In this document: positions 1 to 7,273 of the stretch, in pieces
How positions within the stretch are numbered: position 1 is the stretch's first letter
Layout: every line of letters begins with the position of its first letter
DNA from: JBEHYA01 sp048498415
Lineage (GTDB): Bacteria; Pseudomonadota; Alphaproteobacteria; UBA9219; RGZA01
Reading direction: 5' to 3'
Length of the DNA stretch: 9,662 bases
Assembly (NCBI GenBank): GCA_048498415.1
Contig: JBEHYA010000075.1
Coordinates: forward strand, 1 to 9,662
Program-made: the position numbers and the translations under genes
Notes under the pieces: model-generated
Database searches by the model: none
What the model was told of the DNA's origin: nothing
The model's input: the letters and a program-made list of their open reading frames with translations, nothing else

Positions 1-44
1 AACAGCTTGATAGTTTTAGCTAAGCAGAACCATCGTAACAGCTG

Positions 45-590
45 TCATGTTTTTCTTTTTAGTAAATCATATATTCCATACAAGTCGTTAAGACGAGCAA
101 GTAATTCTTTGTGCGTTATTTGCACCCCGACATCCCCATGAGCAATAGAGTCACGCGTTGATGCAATAGCATCAATCGTTCTTAATTGAGTGATCTCTGC
201 CGGTGAGAAAAATACACCTATACTGTTAAATAGGCGTTGTACTTTATCAGACTTGTATTTCGGCTTTTTATCGCGGGTAAAATGCGCGTAATTGATATTC
301 TGCGGATCCTCAGTATGGACAGAAATTATATTTTCTAAACTTATTTTGCCATCTTTATCGGGAAAGAAATGTTGCATTAATAAGCACGTATGGATTTTTT
401 CTATTGGCAATTTTTTGACTTTATCTATGTGTGTTTCTACTAGAGCTTTGATGCTGCCTTCAAATTCGGCAAGCATCATCACCCACATAGAATTCAGAAT
501 ATAGCGTTCTCGAGCGTTCGCGGGCTCACCATTCTTGCCGCTTAATTTGGCGACAATAGCTTTAATTTGCCTTGTTCGCCCGCGGATCAT
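45..590 (-). CDS. HEPN-domain protein, predicted RNase partner of DUF262 protein
   Basis: A small all-helical-looking protein of 181 aa. Near the C-terminus it carries the segment RDSIAHG, giving the R-x4-H pair (R146, H151) that defines the catalytic motif of HEPN ribonucleases. An upstream helix (about residues 35-55, MMLAEFEGSIKALVE) resembles the first conserved helix of the RiboL-PSP / MAE_28990-like HEPN families. The family is known for metal-independent RNA cleavage in toxin-antitoxin, abortive-infection and restriction loci; the RNase role here is inferred from the motif. The gene is the second of an operon: its ATG shares one base with the TAA stop of the DUF262 gene (TAATG), which indicates translational coupling and fixes the start. 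It has no signal peptide or membrane segment, so it is probably cytoplasmic. It is visibly more AT-rich than the core genes to the right, consistent with transfer. The exact HEPN subfamily is uncertain. Confidence 0.75.
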   Translation of the reverse strand: MIRGRTRQIKAIVAKLSGKNGEPANARERYILNSMWVMMLAEFEGSIKALVETHIDKVKKLPIEKIHTCLLMQHFFPDKDGKISLENIISVHTEDPQNINYAHFTRDKKPKYKSDKVQRLFNSIGVFFSPAEITQLRTIDAIASTRDSIAHGDVGVQITHKELLARLNDLYGIYDLLKRKT

Positions 591-602
591 TAGGGACTCT
601 CT
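588..602 (-). promoter_or_regulatory. TAATG stop-start junction with weak Shine-Dalgarno for the HEPN gene
   Basis: On the minus strand the DUF262 stop TAA and the HEPN start ATG share an A (TAATG). AGAGAG (602-597), inside the end of the upstream gene, lies 6 bases before the overlap and can serve as a weak ribosome site. The arrangement suggests termination-reinitiation, giving coupled and probably stoichiometric expression of the pair. Confidence 0.6.
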
Positions 603-1633
603 AGAAGTCTCTTTACTGCGTAGACGCGCTCTTCAATTTGCCGACTTGCGGATTTATCAAGCGCTCTCTGGAATTCTTCATCATCTGCCATGAGTTTTTT
701 GAGTTTAGATTTAAATTTTGCTGGGGTGACGGCTATGTTTTTAGTTGTGACTTGAGCGAAAGCTAACATTTCCGCATCAAATAGAGATCGATTTGAAATG
801 CTATTCCAAGTCTTACTTTTTGCCTGATACATAGAAAAAGCGTTTTCGCCTAAATAATTTTGAATTTTTTCCATGGTGGAATAAAACAGATCTCGATAAT
901 TAGAGATTTTTGTGGAGCTGGCGTTTCTATTTTCCTTCATATATCGTGTGAGGAAATAATTTAATGGCTCCAATCTTTTTAAGCCATTGTAATGATACGC
1001 GAAGAATCTCAATACAAGCTCTTCATAAGCCATATTATTTTGATCACTTTTAAGTCTGAGATTGACCAAAGATCTGAAGACCTCGCTATTTGCCAATTCT
1101 TTCAAGAGATCATTGAATGGGCCACGCAAAGTATTGTTTCTAATTTCCTGGGCCGTAAGTTGAACGCTACCTAGATTTAGACGTTCAAAAACTTCATATT
1201 TAATTTCATCATCTGATTCATTTAGAATTACTATCGCTCTTATTGATCGCTTGCGAATCTCATCACGATCACGTTGATTTAGATCCGAATAATGCTTGCC
1301 ATTCACATCATCGCGGATTTCTAAGTTATCCAGTTCAAATTGATCATTAAGAAATTCATAAAATGTTCTCAACCGCTGCTGCCCATCTATAACTTCATAC
1401 TTAAGAGTCTCCGCCTGTTCTGCAAAATATATCACTGGAATGGGAATATTCAGTAACAGGGATTCAATAAGTCGAGACCTTTTATTCTCGATTTCATCAT
1501 TTGCACCCCAAACGTAATTACGTTGATAGTCAGGCTTAAGGTCAATATCACCCGCCTGGATTTTATCGACTAAATCTTGAACAGAAAAATCATAGGGCTG
1601 GGCAACAATCCTGCGTGGTGTCTTTTTTACCAT
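590..1633 (-). CDS. DUF262 domain-containing protein (GmrS-like, no HNH domain)
   Basis: A 347 aa protein with the N-terminal DUF262 (ParB/sulfiredoxin-like fold) signature. Motifs in order: PDYQRNYVW (34-42), VIDGQQRLRTFYEFL (81-95, with the DGQQR core), and FERLNLGSVQLTAQEIRN (149-166). In GmrSD-type type IV restriction enzymes this domain binds and hydrolyses nucleotide and senses modified DNA, while a C-terminal DUF1524 HNH domain cuts. Here the remaining roughly 180 residues are charged and helical-looking, with no recognisable HNH motif, so nuclease activity would have to come from the adjacent HEPN protein (inference). Start: the ATG at 1633 is preceded by TAAGGA with a 6-base gap, a good ribosome site. 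The gene is first in a two-gene minus-strand operon with TAATG coupling to HEPN. It is AT-rich relative to kup onward, suggesting horizontal acquisition. A role in anti-phage defence is likely but unproven. Confidence 0.85.
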   Translation of the reverse strand: MVKKTPRRIVAQPYDFSVQDLVDKIQAGDIDLKPDYQRNYVWGANDEIENKRSRLIESLLLNIPIPVIYFAEQAETLKYEVIDGQQRLRTFYEFLNDQFELDNLEIRDDVNGKHYSDLNQRDRDEIRKRSIRAIVILNESDDEIKYEVFERLNLGSVQLTAQEIRNNTLRGPFNDLLKELANSEVFRSLVNLRLKSDQNNMAYEELVLRFFAYHYNGLKRLEPLNYFLTRYMKENRNASSTKISNYRDLFYSTMEKIQNYLGENAFSMYQAKSKTWNSISNRSLFDAEMLAFAQVTTKNIAVTPAKFKSKLKKLMADDEEFQRALDKSASRQIEERVYAVKRLLESP

Positions 1634-1900
1634 ATTATATCCTTAGCCTCTCCTATTCACTTATTCAGATTACGTTAAGTCGTTTACAGGAGCAACTGAT
1701 CGGCAAAATATGATCTGCAGCCCATTTAAAAGCCCTCTTTTCCACTAAATTATTTCAGTTATAAAATGTATTTCTCATCTCTAAACTCCCTCACATCTCA
1801 TGCTAAGTAGCTTTGCGTTCACACAAATTTTCGTGTTAACGACTGTTAAAGCTATTCGGTAGATTCTGCAGCCGTTCCCTACACATATATAAGCATTCCT
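1634..1900. promoter_or_regulatory. Divergent AT-rich intergenic region (DUF262-HEPN operon / kup)
   Basis: This 267-base non-coding stretch must hold the promoters for the leftward DUF262-HEPN operon and rightward kup. TTATAAAAT (1769-1777) resembles a -10 element, but no convincing -35 is placed for it on either strand. Two overlapping inverted repeats lie at 1818-1849: an imperfect palindrome with arms TTnACACnAA (1818-1839), and TTAAC-gact-GTTAA (1836-1849). They could be an operator, but AT-rich sequence produces such matches easily. The TAAGGA ribosome site of DUF262 is at 1645-1640 on the minus strand. Upstream of kup there is no strong Shine-Dalgarno sequence. No terminator, tRNA or attachment-site-like repeat was recognised. 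Confidence 0.4.
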
Positions 1901-3775
1901 ATGTCAACGCAGCCAACCAACCGCAAACTCACCCTGATGATCGGGGCCCTGGGCGTGGTGTTCGGCGACATCGGCACCAGCCCGCTTTATACCATACGCA
2001 CCGCTTTCAACTCGGAGATTGGCATTACGCCCAATATGGACAGCGTACTGGGCATCCTTTCCCTGATTTTCTGGCTATTGATGATTTTGGTCACCGGCAA
2101 ATACGTGACCTTCATCATGCATGCCGACAACCGCGGTGAAGGCGGCATTCTGCCCTTGCATAGCCTAGCCTTGAGCAGTACCCGCAGTAATGCCCTTAAA
2201 CGCGTGTTTGTGATTTTGGGCCTGCTTGGGGCCAGCCTGTTCTATGGTGACAGCGTGATTACGCCGGCCATTTCAGTATTAAGTGCCGTAGAAGGCCTGA
2301 ACGTAGCCGCTCCGGCGATCAGTCACATGATCATACCCATCACCCTGCTGATTTTAGCGGCTCTATTCATAGCCCAGCGCATCGGCACAGCTTCGATTGG
2401 TCAGTTTTTTGGCCCTATTATGATTATCTGGTTCGCCAGCATCGGTGCCTTGGGATTGATGCAGATCATTCAGGAACCCCGCGTGCTTATGGCCATCAAC
2501 CCCTATTACGCGCTTTCATTCATAGGCAATCACATGGGGGTGACTTTCCTTATTATGGGTGCGGTGATGCTGGCAATTACCGGCGCGGAAGCCATCTATG
2601 TTGACATGGGTCATTTTGGACGCAAGCCAATCCAGTATGCATGGTACTTTATAGCTTTGCCAGGCCTGCTGCTAAATTATTTTGGCCAGGGTGCATTGAT
2701 TTTGAATGATCCAACCAAAGTGGAAAATCCTTTTTTCCATATGGCTCCCGACTGGCTTTCCCTGCCCCTGGTGGTTCTGTCGGCCATCGCCACGGTAATT
2801 GCCAGCCAGGCAACCATTTCAGGCGCCTTTTCACTGACCCGGCAGGCCATTCAGTTGGGCTATATGCCGCGCATGCAGATCACCCATACTTCCGAGCATG
2901 AGGCCGGGCAGATTTATATTCCAGCTGTCAATACCATGCTGATGCTGGTGGTCGTGCTGCTGGTGCTGGTCTTTAAATCATCTGATAATTTTGCTGCGGC
3001 CTACGGCATTTCCGTTCTTGGCACCATGAGCATCACTACCGTGCTAGCCCTGCAAGTCACACGCAAGCTTTGGCAATGGCCAATCTGGCTTTCGCTGTTG
3101 GTGTGCGCGCCTATTTTGCTGCTGGATCTGCTCTTACTCTCTTCCAACATGATTAAAATCCATGAAGGCGGGTGGATTACGCTAATGATCGCGGCAATCA
3201 TCTTCACCATCATGATTACATGGCTGGACGGCAGCAAATTCCTGTACCAGCAGATTACCGCGGCCACGACGCCCTTGCGGGAATTTGTTGCCATGCTGGG
3301 CCAGCGCAAGCCCATCCGCGTGCCGGGCACGGCGATTTTTCCCGTGCGCACGCTGGGCGATACACCCACGGCCCTTTTGTGCAACTACCAGCACAATCAT
3401 GTGGTGCATGAACGCATTATTATTCTGCATGTCGCCACAAAATCAGAGCCGCGCGTCTCGAAATCAGAACGCTATATCATCACTCATCTGGGTGAAAACG
3501 TGACGGTGCTTGAATCCTTCTATGGCTTCATGGAATTGCCCAGCATTCCCCTGCTGCTCAAGCAGTGCGTTGAAGAAAAGAAGCTGGAACTTGAAATGGC
3601 GGATTCAACCTTTATCGTCTCGCGGATTGCCATCGTGCCGGACCGTCATATCGGCCTGCCCAAATGGCAGGCGGCGCTGTATAAGTGGCTGCATGTCAAT
3701 TCCGTGCGCGCGCACGAATTCTACCGCATTCCCATTGCCAAGGTGCTGGAGATTGGCAGCCAGATCAGGCTTTGA
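1901..3775 (+). CDS. kup: Kup-family low-affinity potassium uptake protein
   Basis: This is an inner-membrane K+/H+ symporter of the KUP/HAK/KT family, 624 aa, a normal length for bacterial Kup. Family motifs in order: GDIGTSPLYT in TM1 (22-31, including the conserved Asp at 23), ADNRGEGG (75-82), FYGDSVITPAIS (114-125), TGAEAIYVDMGHFG (227-240), and the HNHVVHERIIILHV segment (498-511) of the cytoplasmic tail. About twelve hydrophobic segments fill residues 12-440, followed by a hydrophilic C-terminal domain of about 180 residues, as in the family. The acidic residue after FYG is Asp117 and the Glu in TGAE is E230; both fall at positions thought to matter for ion coupling. The ATG at 1901 gives the expected short N-terminus before TM1, although its ribosome site is weak. 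The gene stands alone. Its stop lies inside the 3' end of pyrD on the other strand (11 bp convergent overlap). No regulator such as a riboswitch was recognised. Confidence 0.96.
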   Translation: MSTQPTNRKLTLMIGALGVVFGDIGTSPLYTIRTAFNSEIGITPNMDSVLGILSLIFWLLMILVTGKYVTFIMHADNRGEGGILPLHSLALSSTRSNALKRVFVILGLLGASLFYGDSVITPAISVLSAVEGLNVAAPAISHMIIPITLLILAALFIAQRIGTASIGQFFGPIMIIWFASIGALGLMQIIQEPRVLMAINPYYALSFIGNHMGVTFLIMGAVMLAITGAEAIYVDMGHFGRKPIQYAWYFIALPGLLLNYFGQGALILNDPTKVENPFFHMAPDWLSLPLVVLSAIATVIASQATISGAFSLTRQAIQLGYMPRMQITHTSEHEAGQIYIPAVNTMLMLVVVLLVLVFKSSDNFAAAYGISVLGTMSITTVLALQVTRKLWQWPIWLSLLVCAPILLLDLLLLSSNMIKIHEGGWITLMIAAIIFTIMITWLDGSKFLYQQITAATTPLREFVAMLGQRKPIRVPGTAIFPVRTLGDTPTALLCNYQHNHVVHERIIILHVATKSEPRVSKSERYIITHLGENVTVLESFYGFMELPSIPLLLKQCVEEKKLELEMADSTFIVSRIAIVPDRHIGLPKWQAALYKWLHVNSVRAHEFYRIPIAKVLEIGSQIRL

Positions 3776-4817
3776 CGTCGATCCCGACGGCATCGGCGAC
3801 ATGCTGAAACCCGTCGCGTTCCAGTAAGCCCGCCAGTTCCGTTTTGATGCGGCCCACCAGCGAAGGCCCGTGATAGATGAGCGCGGTATAGAGCTGCACC
3901 AGGCTGGCACCCAGCCGGATTTTGCGGTACGCGTCCGCGCCACTCGAGACGCCGCCGACGCCGATCAGCGGTAGCTTGCCCTGGGTGAGCCGCGCCATGC
4001 GGGCGAGCACGGCATTTGACATCTCAAGAACCGGCGGGCCGCTAAGACCGCCCGCTTCTGCGGCCAGTTCCGGCGGCAGATGGGCCGGCCGTGAAATGGT
4101 GGTGTTGCTGATAATCAGGCCATCGATTTTGTTCTGCGTGACCACTTCGGCAATATCGGTGATGGCCTGTTCATCGAGATCCGGCGCGATTTTGACCAGT
4201 AGCGGCGGCTGGGCGGCGAGTTTCTGACGCTCGGCCTGAATGGCCTGCAATAATGCGTTTAATTCATCGCGGTTTTGAAGCCCGCGCAGCCCCGGCGTGT
4301 TGGGGGAGGAAATATTAATCGTGAGATAATCCACCAGCGGCGAGACGGCGCGCAGGCCCAAAAGATAATCGGCAATCGCATCGGTACTGTCTTTATTCTT
4401 GCCGATATTGCCGCCGATGATGCCACTATGCGCGTTGCTTTGCGCCCAGATTAAATTATGACAATAAAATTCCAGTCCCTTGTTGTTGAAGCCAAGGCGG
4501 TTGATGACGGCGCGCTGTTCGGACCAGCGAAAAATGCGTGGGCTTGGATTGCCAGCTTGCGGGCGCGGCGTGACGGTACCGGCTTCCACAAAACCGAAGC
4601 CTAAATTTAAAAGCGGCAGCACGACTTCGGCGTTTTTATCAAAGCCGGCGGAAAGGCCGATGGGATTGGGAAATTCGCGCCCCCACACGGTGGTTCTAAG
4701 CACCGGCGCATCGGGCACGCGGCAGGCTGGCGCAAGGCCGGTTTTCAGCAGCGCCAGCGTGGCGTTATGCGCGGCTTCGGGCGGCAGAAGATGCAGGGCT
4801 TTGATGAGAAACGACAT
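3765..4817 (-). CDS. pyrD: Dihydroorotate dehydrogenase (quinone), class 2
   Basis: Oxidises dihydroorotate to orotate, the fourth step of de novo UMP synthesis, passing electrons to membrane quinone. The 350 aa length and N-terminal helical extension (about 1-40, hydrophobic/amphipathic) place it in class 2, which is membrane-associated, rather than soluble class 1. Visible motifs: GLSAGFDKNAE (54-64, FMN-contacting Lys61), NRLGFNNKG (106-114), NISSPNTPGLR (168-178, with catalytic base Ser171 and FMN/substrate Asn168 and Asn173), LVKIAPDL (207-214), SNTT (237-240), and GVGGVSSGADAYRKIRLGAS (286-305), the FMN-phosphate site, then LVQLYTALIYHGP (306-318). The ATG at 4817 is the only plausible start, since an in-frame stop lies 12 bases upstream with no other start codon between. 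No clear Shine-Dalgarno sequence precedes it. It is transcribed divergently from pgsA across a 56-base gap, and its 3' end overlaps kup. Confidence 0.97.
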   Translation of the reverse strand: MSFLIKALHLLPPEAAHNATLALLKTGLAPACRVPDAPVLRTTVWGREFPNPIGLSAGFDKNAEVVLPLLNLGFGFVEAGTVTPRPQAGNPSPRIFRWSEQRAVINRLGFNNKGLEFYCHNLIWAQSNAHSGIIGGNIGKNKDSTDAIADYLLGLRAVSPLVDYLTINISSPNTPGLRGLQNRDELNALLQAIQAERQKLAAQPPLLVKIAPDLDEQAITDIAEVVTQNKIDGLIISNTTISRPAHLPPELAAEAGGLSGPPVLEMSNAVLARMARLTQGKLPLIGVGGVSSGADAYRKIRLGASLVQLYTALIYHGPSLVGRIKTELAGLLERDGFQHVADAVGIDVKA

Positions 4818-4873
4818 GATGGCGGGCAGTTAAGCACATTCGCGCCATCTGGTCATCAGCTTCAAAAGCCTAT

Positions 4874-5497
4874 ATGGTGCGGCTCATGGAACAGATCAAA
4901 AACGCTTTTTTGAACCTTGTCGGCAAGCTGGCGGGGCGCGTCACACCCAATCAGCTGACCCTTTTCCGCATGGCCATGACGCCGGTGATCGCCGTTTTAA
5001 TCTGCAGCGGCGCGGTATGGACGGCGTTCCTGCTTTATATCGTCACCGCCGCGACCGACTGGCTGGATGGCTATCTGGCGCGCCTCACCGGCCAGACCAC
5101 GCTGGCGGGTAAAATTTTCGATGCCAATACCGACAAACTGCTGGTGATTGGCTGTCTGGTCTCATTGGCCTATACCGACTCTTTAAAAATGGGCCTGGAA
5201 ATTCCGGCCATCGCGATTGTGTTTCGCGAAATTCTGGTCTCGGGCCTGCGCGAATTCGCGGCGCTGCGCGATGCAAGCAAGCCGGGCCGCGAATATGGCA
5301 TTGTTTCCTCCCAGATGGCGCGGGTGAAAACCGGGGTGCAGATGGTGGCGGTGGGCCTGCTTATTCCCACCAGCGCGCTCCATTCATGGCACCCGTATTA
5401 CGGCTTTTTCAGCGGCGCATGGCTATGGGCGGCTGGTGTGTTGAGCGTGCTGACGGGCTGGCACTACTGGCAAGCCGTTAAACCCGAACTTAAATAA
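4874..5497 (+). CDS. pgsA: CDP-diacylglycerol-glycerol-3-phosphate 3-phosphatidyltransferase
   Basis: Inner-membrane enzyme that makes phosphatidylglycerophosphate from CDP-diacylglycerol and glycerol-3-phosphate, the committed step toward phosphatidylglycerol and cardiolipin. The complete CDP-alcohol phosphotransferase signature is present: D62-xx-D65-G66-xx-A69-R70-x8-G79-xxx-D83-xxx-D87, the metal and substrate site. The REILVSGLREF segment (119-129) is characteristic of PgsA rather than phosphatidylserine or cardiolipin synthases, and TPNQLTLFR (24-32) matches the family's N-terminal substrate region. Hydrophobic segments around 35-60, 89-118 and 154-200 fit a six-helix membrane protein. 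Length is 207 aa, slightly longer than E. coli PgsA because of about 20 extra N-terminal residues. The start is ambiguous: the ATG at 4886 (Met5) is also possible, and neither has a strong ribosome site. It ends 3 bp before the convergent sppA stop. Confidence 0.94.
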   Translation: MVRLMEQIKNAFLNLVGKLAGRVTPNQLTLFRMAMTPVIAVLICSGAVWTAFLLYIVTAATDWLDGYLARLTGQTTLAGKIFDANTDKLLVIGCLVSLAYTDSLKMGLEIPAIAIVFREILVSGLREFAALRDASKPGREYGIVSSQMARVKTGVQMVAVGLLIPTSALHSWHPYYGFFSGAWLWAAGVLSVLTGWHYWQAVKPELK

Positions 5498-5500
5498 ACT

Positions 5501-7273
5501 TTATTCGATACGTAAATCCGGCATCACGGCGCCGCCCTGATGCGTGCCAAGCGCCGAGGTAACCGGCGCCAGTATTTGCATATAGGCATTCGCGCGGGTT
5601 ACGAACCGTTCCATCTCCGCCCCTAGCCCGCCAAACCGATCCACCGATTTGAACAGGCGCTTGAACAGGCCGGGCTCTTCCGGGAATTTCTTGAGCTGGA
5701 TGTTATCGTCTTCCGATACGCCAATCAGCGATTTGGTGATCGCCAGCGCATCATCGAAACTGCCGACTTCATCCACCAAGCCCAGCTCATACGCCTGATT
5801 ACCCGTCCACACCCGGCCCTTGGCGATTGTTGCTACAAAGGCGGGATCAAGCTCGCGGCCATCCGACACGCGCTGTTTGAAATTATCGTAAACTTCGCCC
5901 ACCAAGCCATCCACTTTGGCGTGCTGTTCCGGCGTGAAGGGCTGCGTGACCGTCCACATATCCGCATTCTCGCCGCGCGTGATCATGCCCCAGTTGATGC
6001 CAAGCTTGTCCCACGCTTCATCAGTCGCGCTGGCTTTGCCGGCAATTACGCCAATGGAACCCGTAAGCGTGGCGGGGTCGGCCACAATCACATCGGCTTC
6101 CGTAGAAAGCCAGTAGGCGCCGGAACCCGCCATATTGCCCATCGACACAACAATGGGCAGGCCCGCCTTGCTGGCGCGGGATAACGCATACCGGATGCTT
6201 TCGGAGGCCACGGCTGAACCGCCGGGACTATCGAGGCGGATAAGAATGGCTTCCATATTCGAATTCTTTACCGCCTGTTCGATGGCTTCGCCCATTTCAT
6301 CGGCGCTGATGCCGTCATGACGGCCCAGGCCTTCATTTTGCGAAATTTCGCCCACCGCGTGAATGTAGGCCACGGCCGGCAAATTCTTGGCGAGCTTCGC
6401 TTTCAATTCGTTGCGGCGCATATCGGAATATTTATCGGCATCGATCACTTCGGCCTGGTTGCTCAGCCCGGCCAGCGCGTTATCGATGACGTCTTCGCCG
6501 TAGCCGAGTTTATCCACCAATTTGGCATCCAGCGCTGTTTGGGCGTTCAAGGGGGCCTGGTCGGTCAGGCGGTAATAATCAATCGGCGCAATACCGCGAT
6601 CGTGGGCAATATCGGTAGCCACCTGGCTATCCATATCGTCCAGAATGCTGCCCAGCATTTCGGCGTTGGCGGGCGTGAAATCATGTTCCATGAACATGTC
6701 GGTGGCTGTTTTATATTCCTCGCGGTGCAGGAAATCGGGCTGGATGCCAAGCTTATCCAAACTGCCGCGAAAGAACGGCGATTGCGCCGCCATGCCGGTG
6801 ATCCCCACTAAACCAATGGGCTGCAGCCAGATGCGCTCGAACGCGGCGGCGGTGTAATAGGCTTTATCGGCGGGGCCCAGCTCGCCAAAAGTGCTGGCGA
6901 CTGCATAGGTCATTTTGCCATGGCCACGCAGATTTTTGACGGCTTCCCGGATTTCCTGTGCCGCCGCATAATCGCCGATATCGTTGCGGAACCTGGCCAC
7001 GACGGTTTTCACGCGGTCATCCATGGCCGCCATATCCATGGTGGCAACCACATCGCGTAACGATTGTTTATCTTCGTTCAGATTGATGGGCAACGGGCCG
7101 CTGCCGGCGCTTTCCGGGATCTTGTTGCGCAAATCAAATACCAGCACCATCTCCGGCGGCAGCGTGGGCGGCTTGCGGGAGAGGATCAGGCTCCAGCCCG
7201 CAACCGACATAGCGACCAGCAGGAAACCGATAAGCGCGAAACCGCCGACGAAGAATTTAAATAGCTTTTTCAT
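5501..7273 (-). CDS. sppA: Signal peptide peptidase SppA, 67K type
   Basis: Membrane-anchored serine protease of family S49 that degrades cleaved signal peptides in the inner membrane. A single N-terminal membrane anchor spans about residues 8-31, with Lys on the cytoplasmic side (MKKLFK). At 590 aa it has the tandem two-domain build of the long Gram-negative form (E. coli about 618 aa). The N-terminal domain carries EEYKTATDMF (185-194), placing the general-base Lys at 188. The C-terminal domain carries LDSPGGSAVASE (347-358) and GNMAGSGAYWLS (379-390), with nucleophile Ser384, then ADPATLTGSIGVI (398-410). The Lys/Ser dyad is therefore split across the two domains as in E. coli SppA. The ATG at 7273 is the only reasonable start (no in-frame start before the upstream stop), yet it has no Shine-Dalgarno sequence. 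It is divergent from the photolyase gene and convergent with pgsA (3 bp gap). Confidence 0.95.
   Translation of the reverse strand: MKKLFKFFVGGFALIGFLLVAMSVAGWSLILSRKPPTLPPEMVLVFDLRNKIPESAGSGPLPINLNEDKQSLRDVVATMDMAAMDDRVKTVVARFRNDIGDYAAAQEIREAVKNLRGHGKMTYAVASTFGELGPADKAYYTAAAFERIWLQPIGLVGITGMAAQSPFFRGSLDKLGIQPDFLHREEYKTATDMFMEHDFTPANAEMLGSILDDMDSQVATDIAHDRGIAPIDYYRLTDQAPLNAQTALDAKLVDKLGYGEDVIDNALAGLSNQAEVIDADKYSDMRRNELKAKLAKNLPAVAYIHAVGEISQNEGLGRHDGISADEMGEAIEQAVKNSNMEAILIRLDSPGGSAVASESIRYALSRASKAGLPIVVSMGNMAGSGAYWLSTEADVIVADPATLTGSIGVIAGKASATDEAWDKLGINWGMITRGENADMWTVTQPFTPEQHAKVDGLVGEVYDNFKQRVSDGRELDPAFVATIAKGRVWTGNQAYELGLVDEVGSFDDALAITKSLIGVSEDDNIQLKKFPEEPGLFKRLFKSVDRFGGLGAEMERFVTRANAYMQILAPVTSALGTHQGGAVMPDLRIE

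Noticed and set aside
1..44. Possible hairpin terminator (GCTT...AAGC) after the HEPN gene
   Set aside because: Only a 4-bp stem with a long loop and no following T-run on the minus strand; too weak to call.
1698..1873. Repeated TGATC (1698-1702, 1711-1715) and CTGCAGCC (1715-1722, 1866-1873)
   Set aside because: Too short and irregularly spaced to be attachment sites or an array; compatible with chance.
1886..1891. TATATA just upstream of kup as a -10 element giving a nearly leaderless mRNA
   Set aside because: No matching -35 element at usable spacing; AT-rich context makes such hexamers common.
3001..3943. Several open frames of 70-127 codons overlapping kup and pyrD
   Set aside because: They are out-of-frame or antisense to Kup and PyrD, whose motifs and lengths are complete, and their composition is that of shadow translations.
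6317..6811. 164-codon plus-strand open frame opposite sppA
   Set aside because: It lies entirely within the well-supported sppA gene on the other strand, has no recognisable motifs, and is a typical shadow frame of GC-rich coding DNA.
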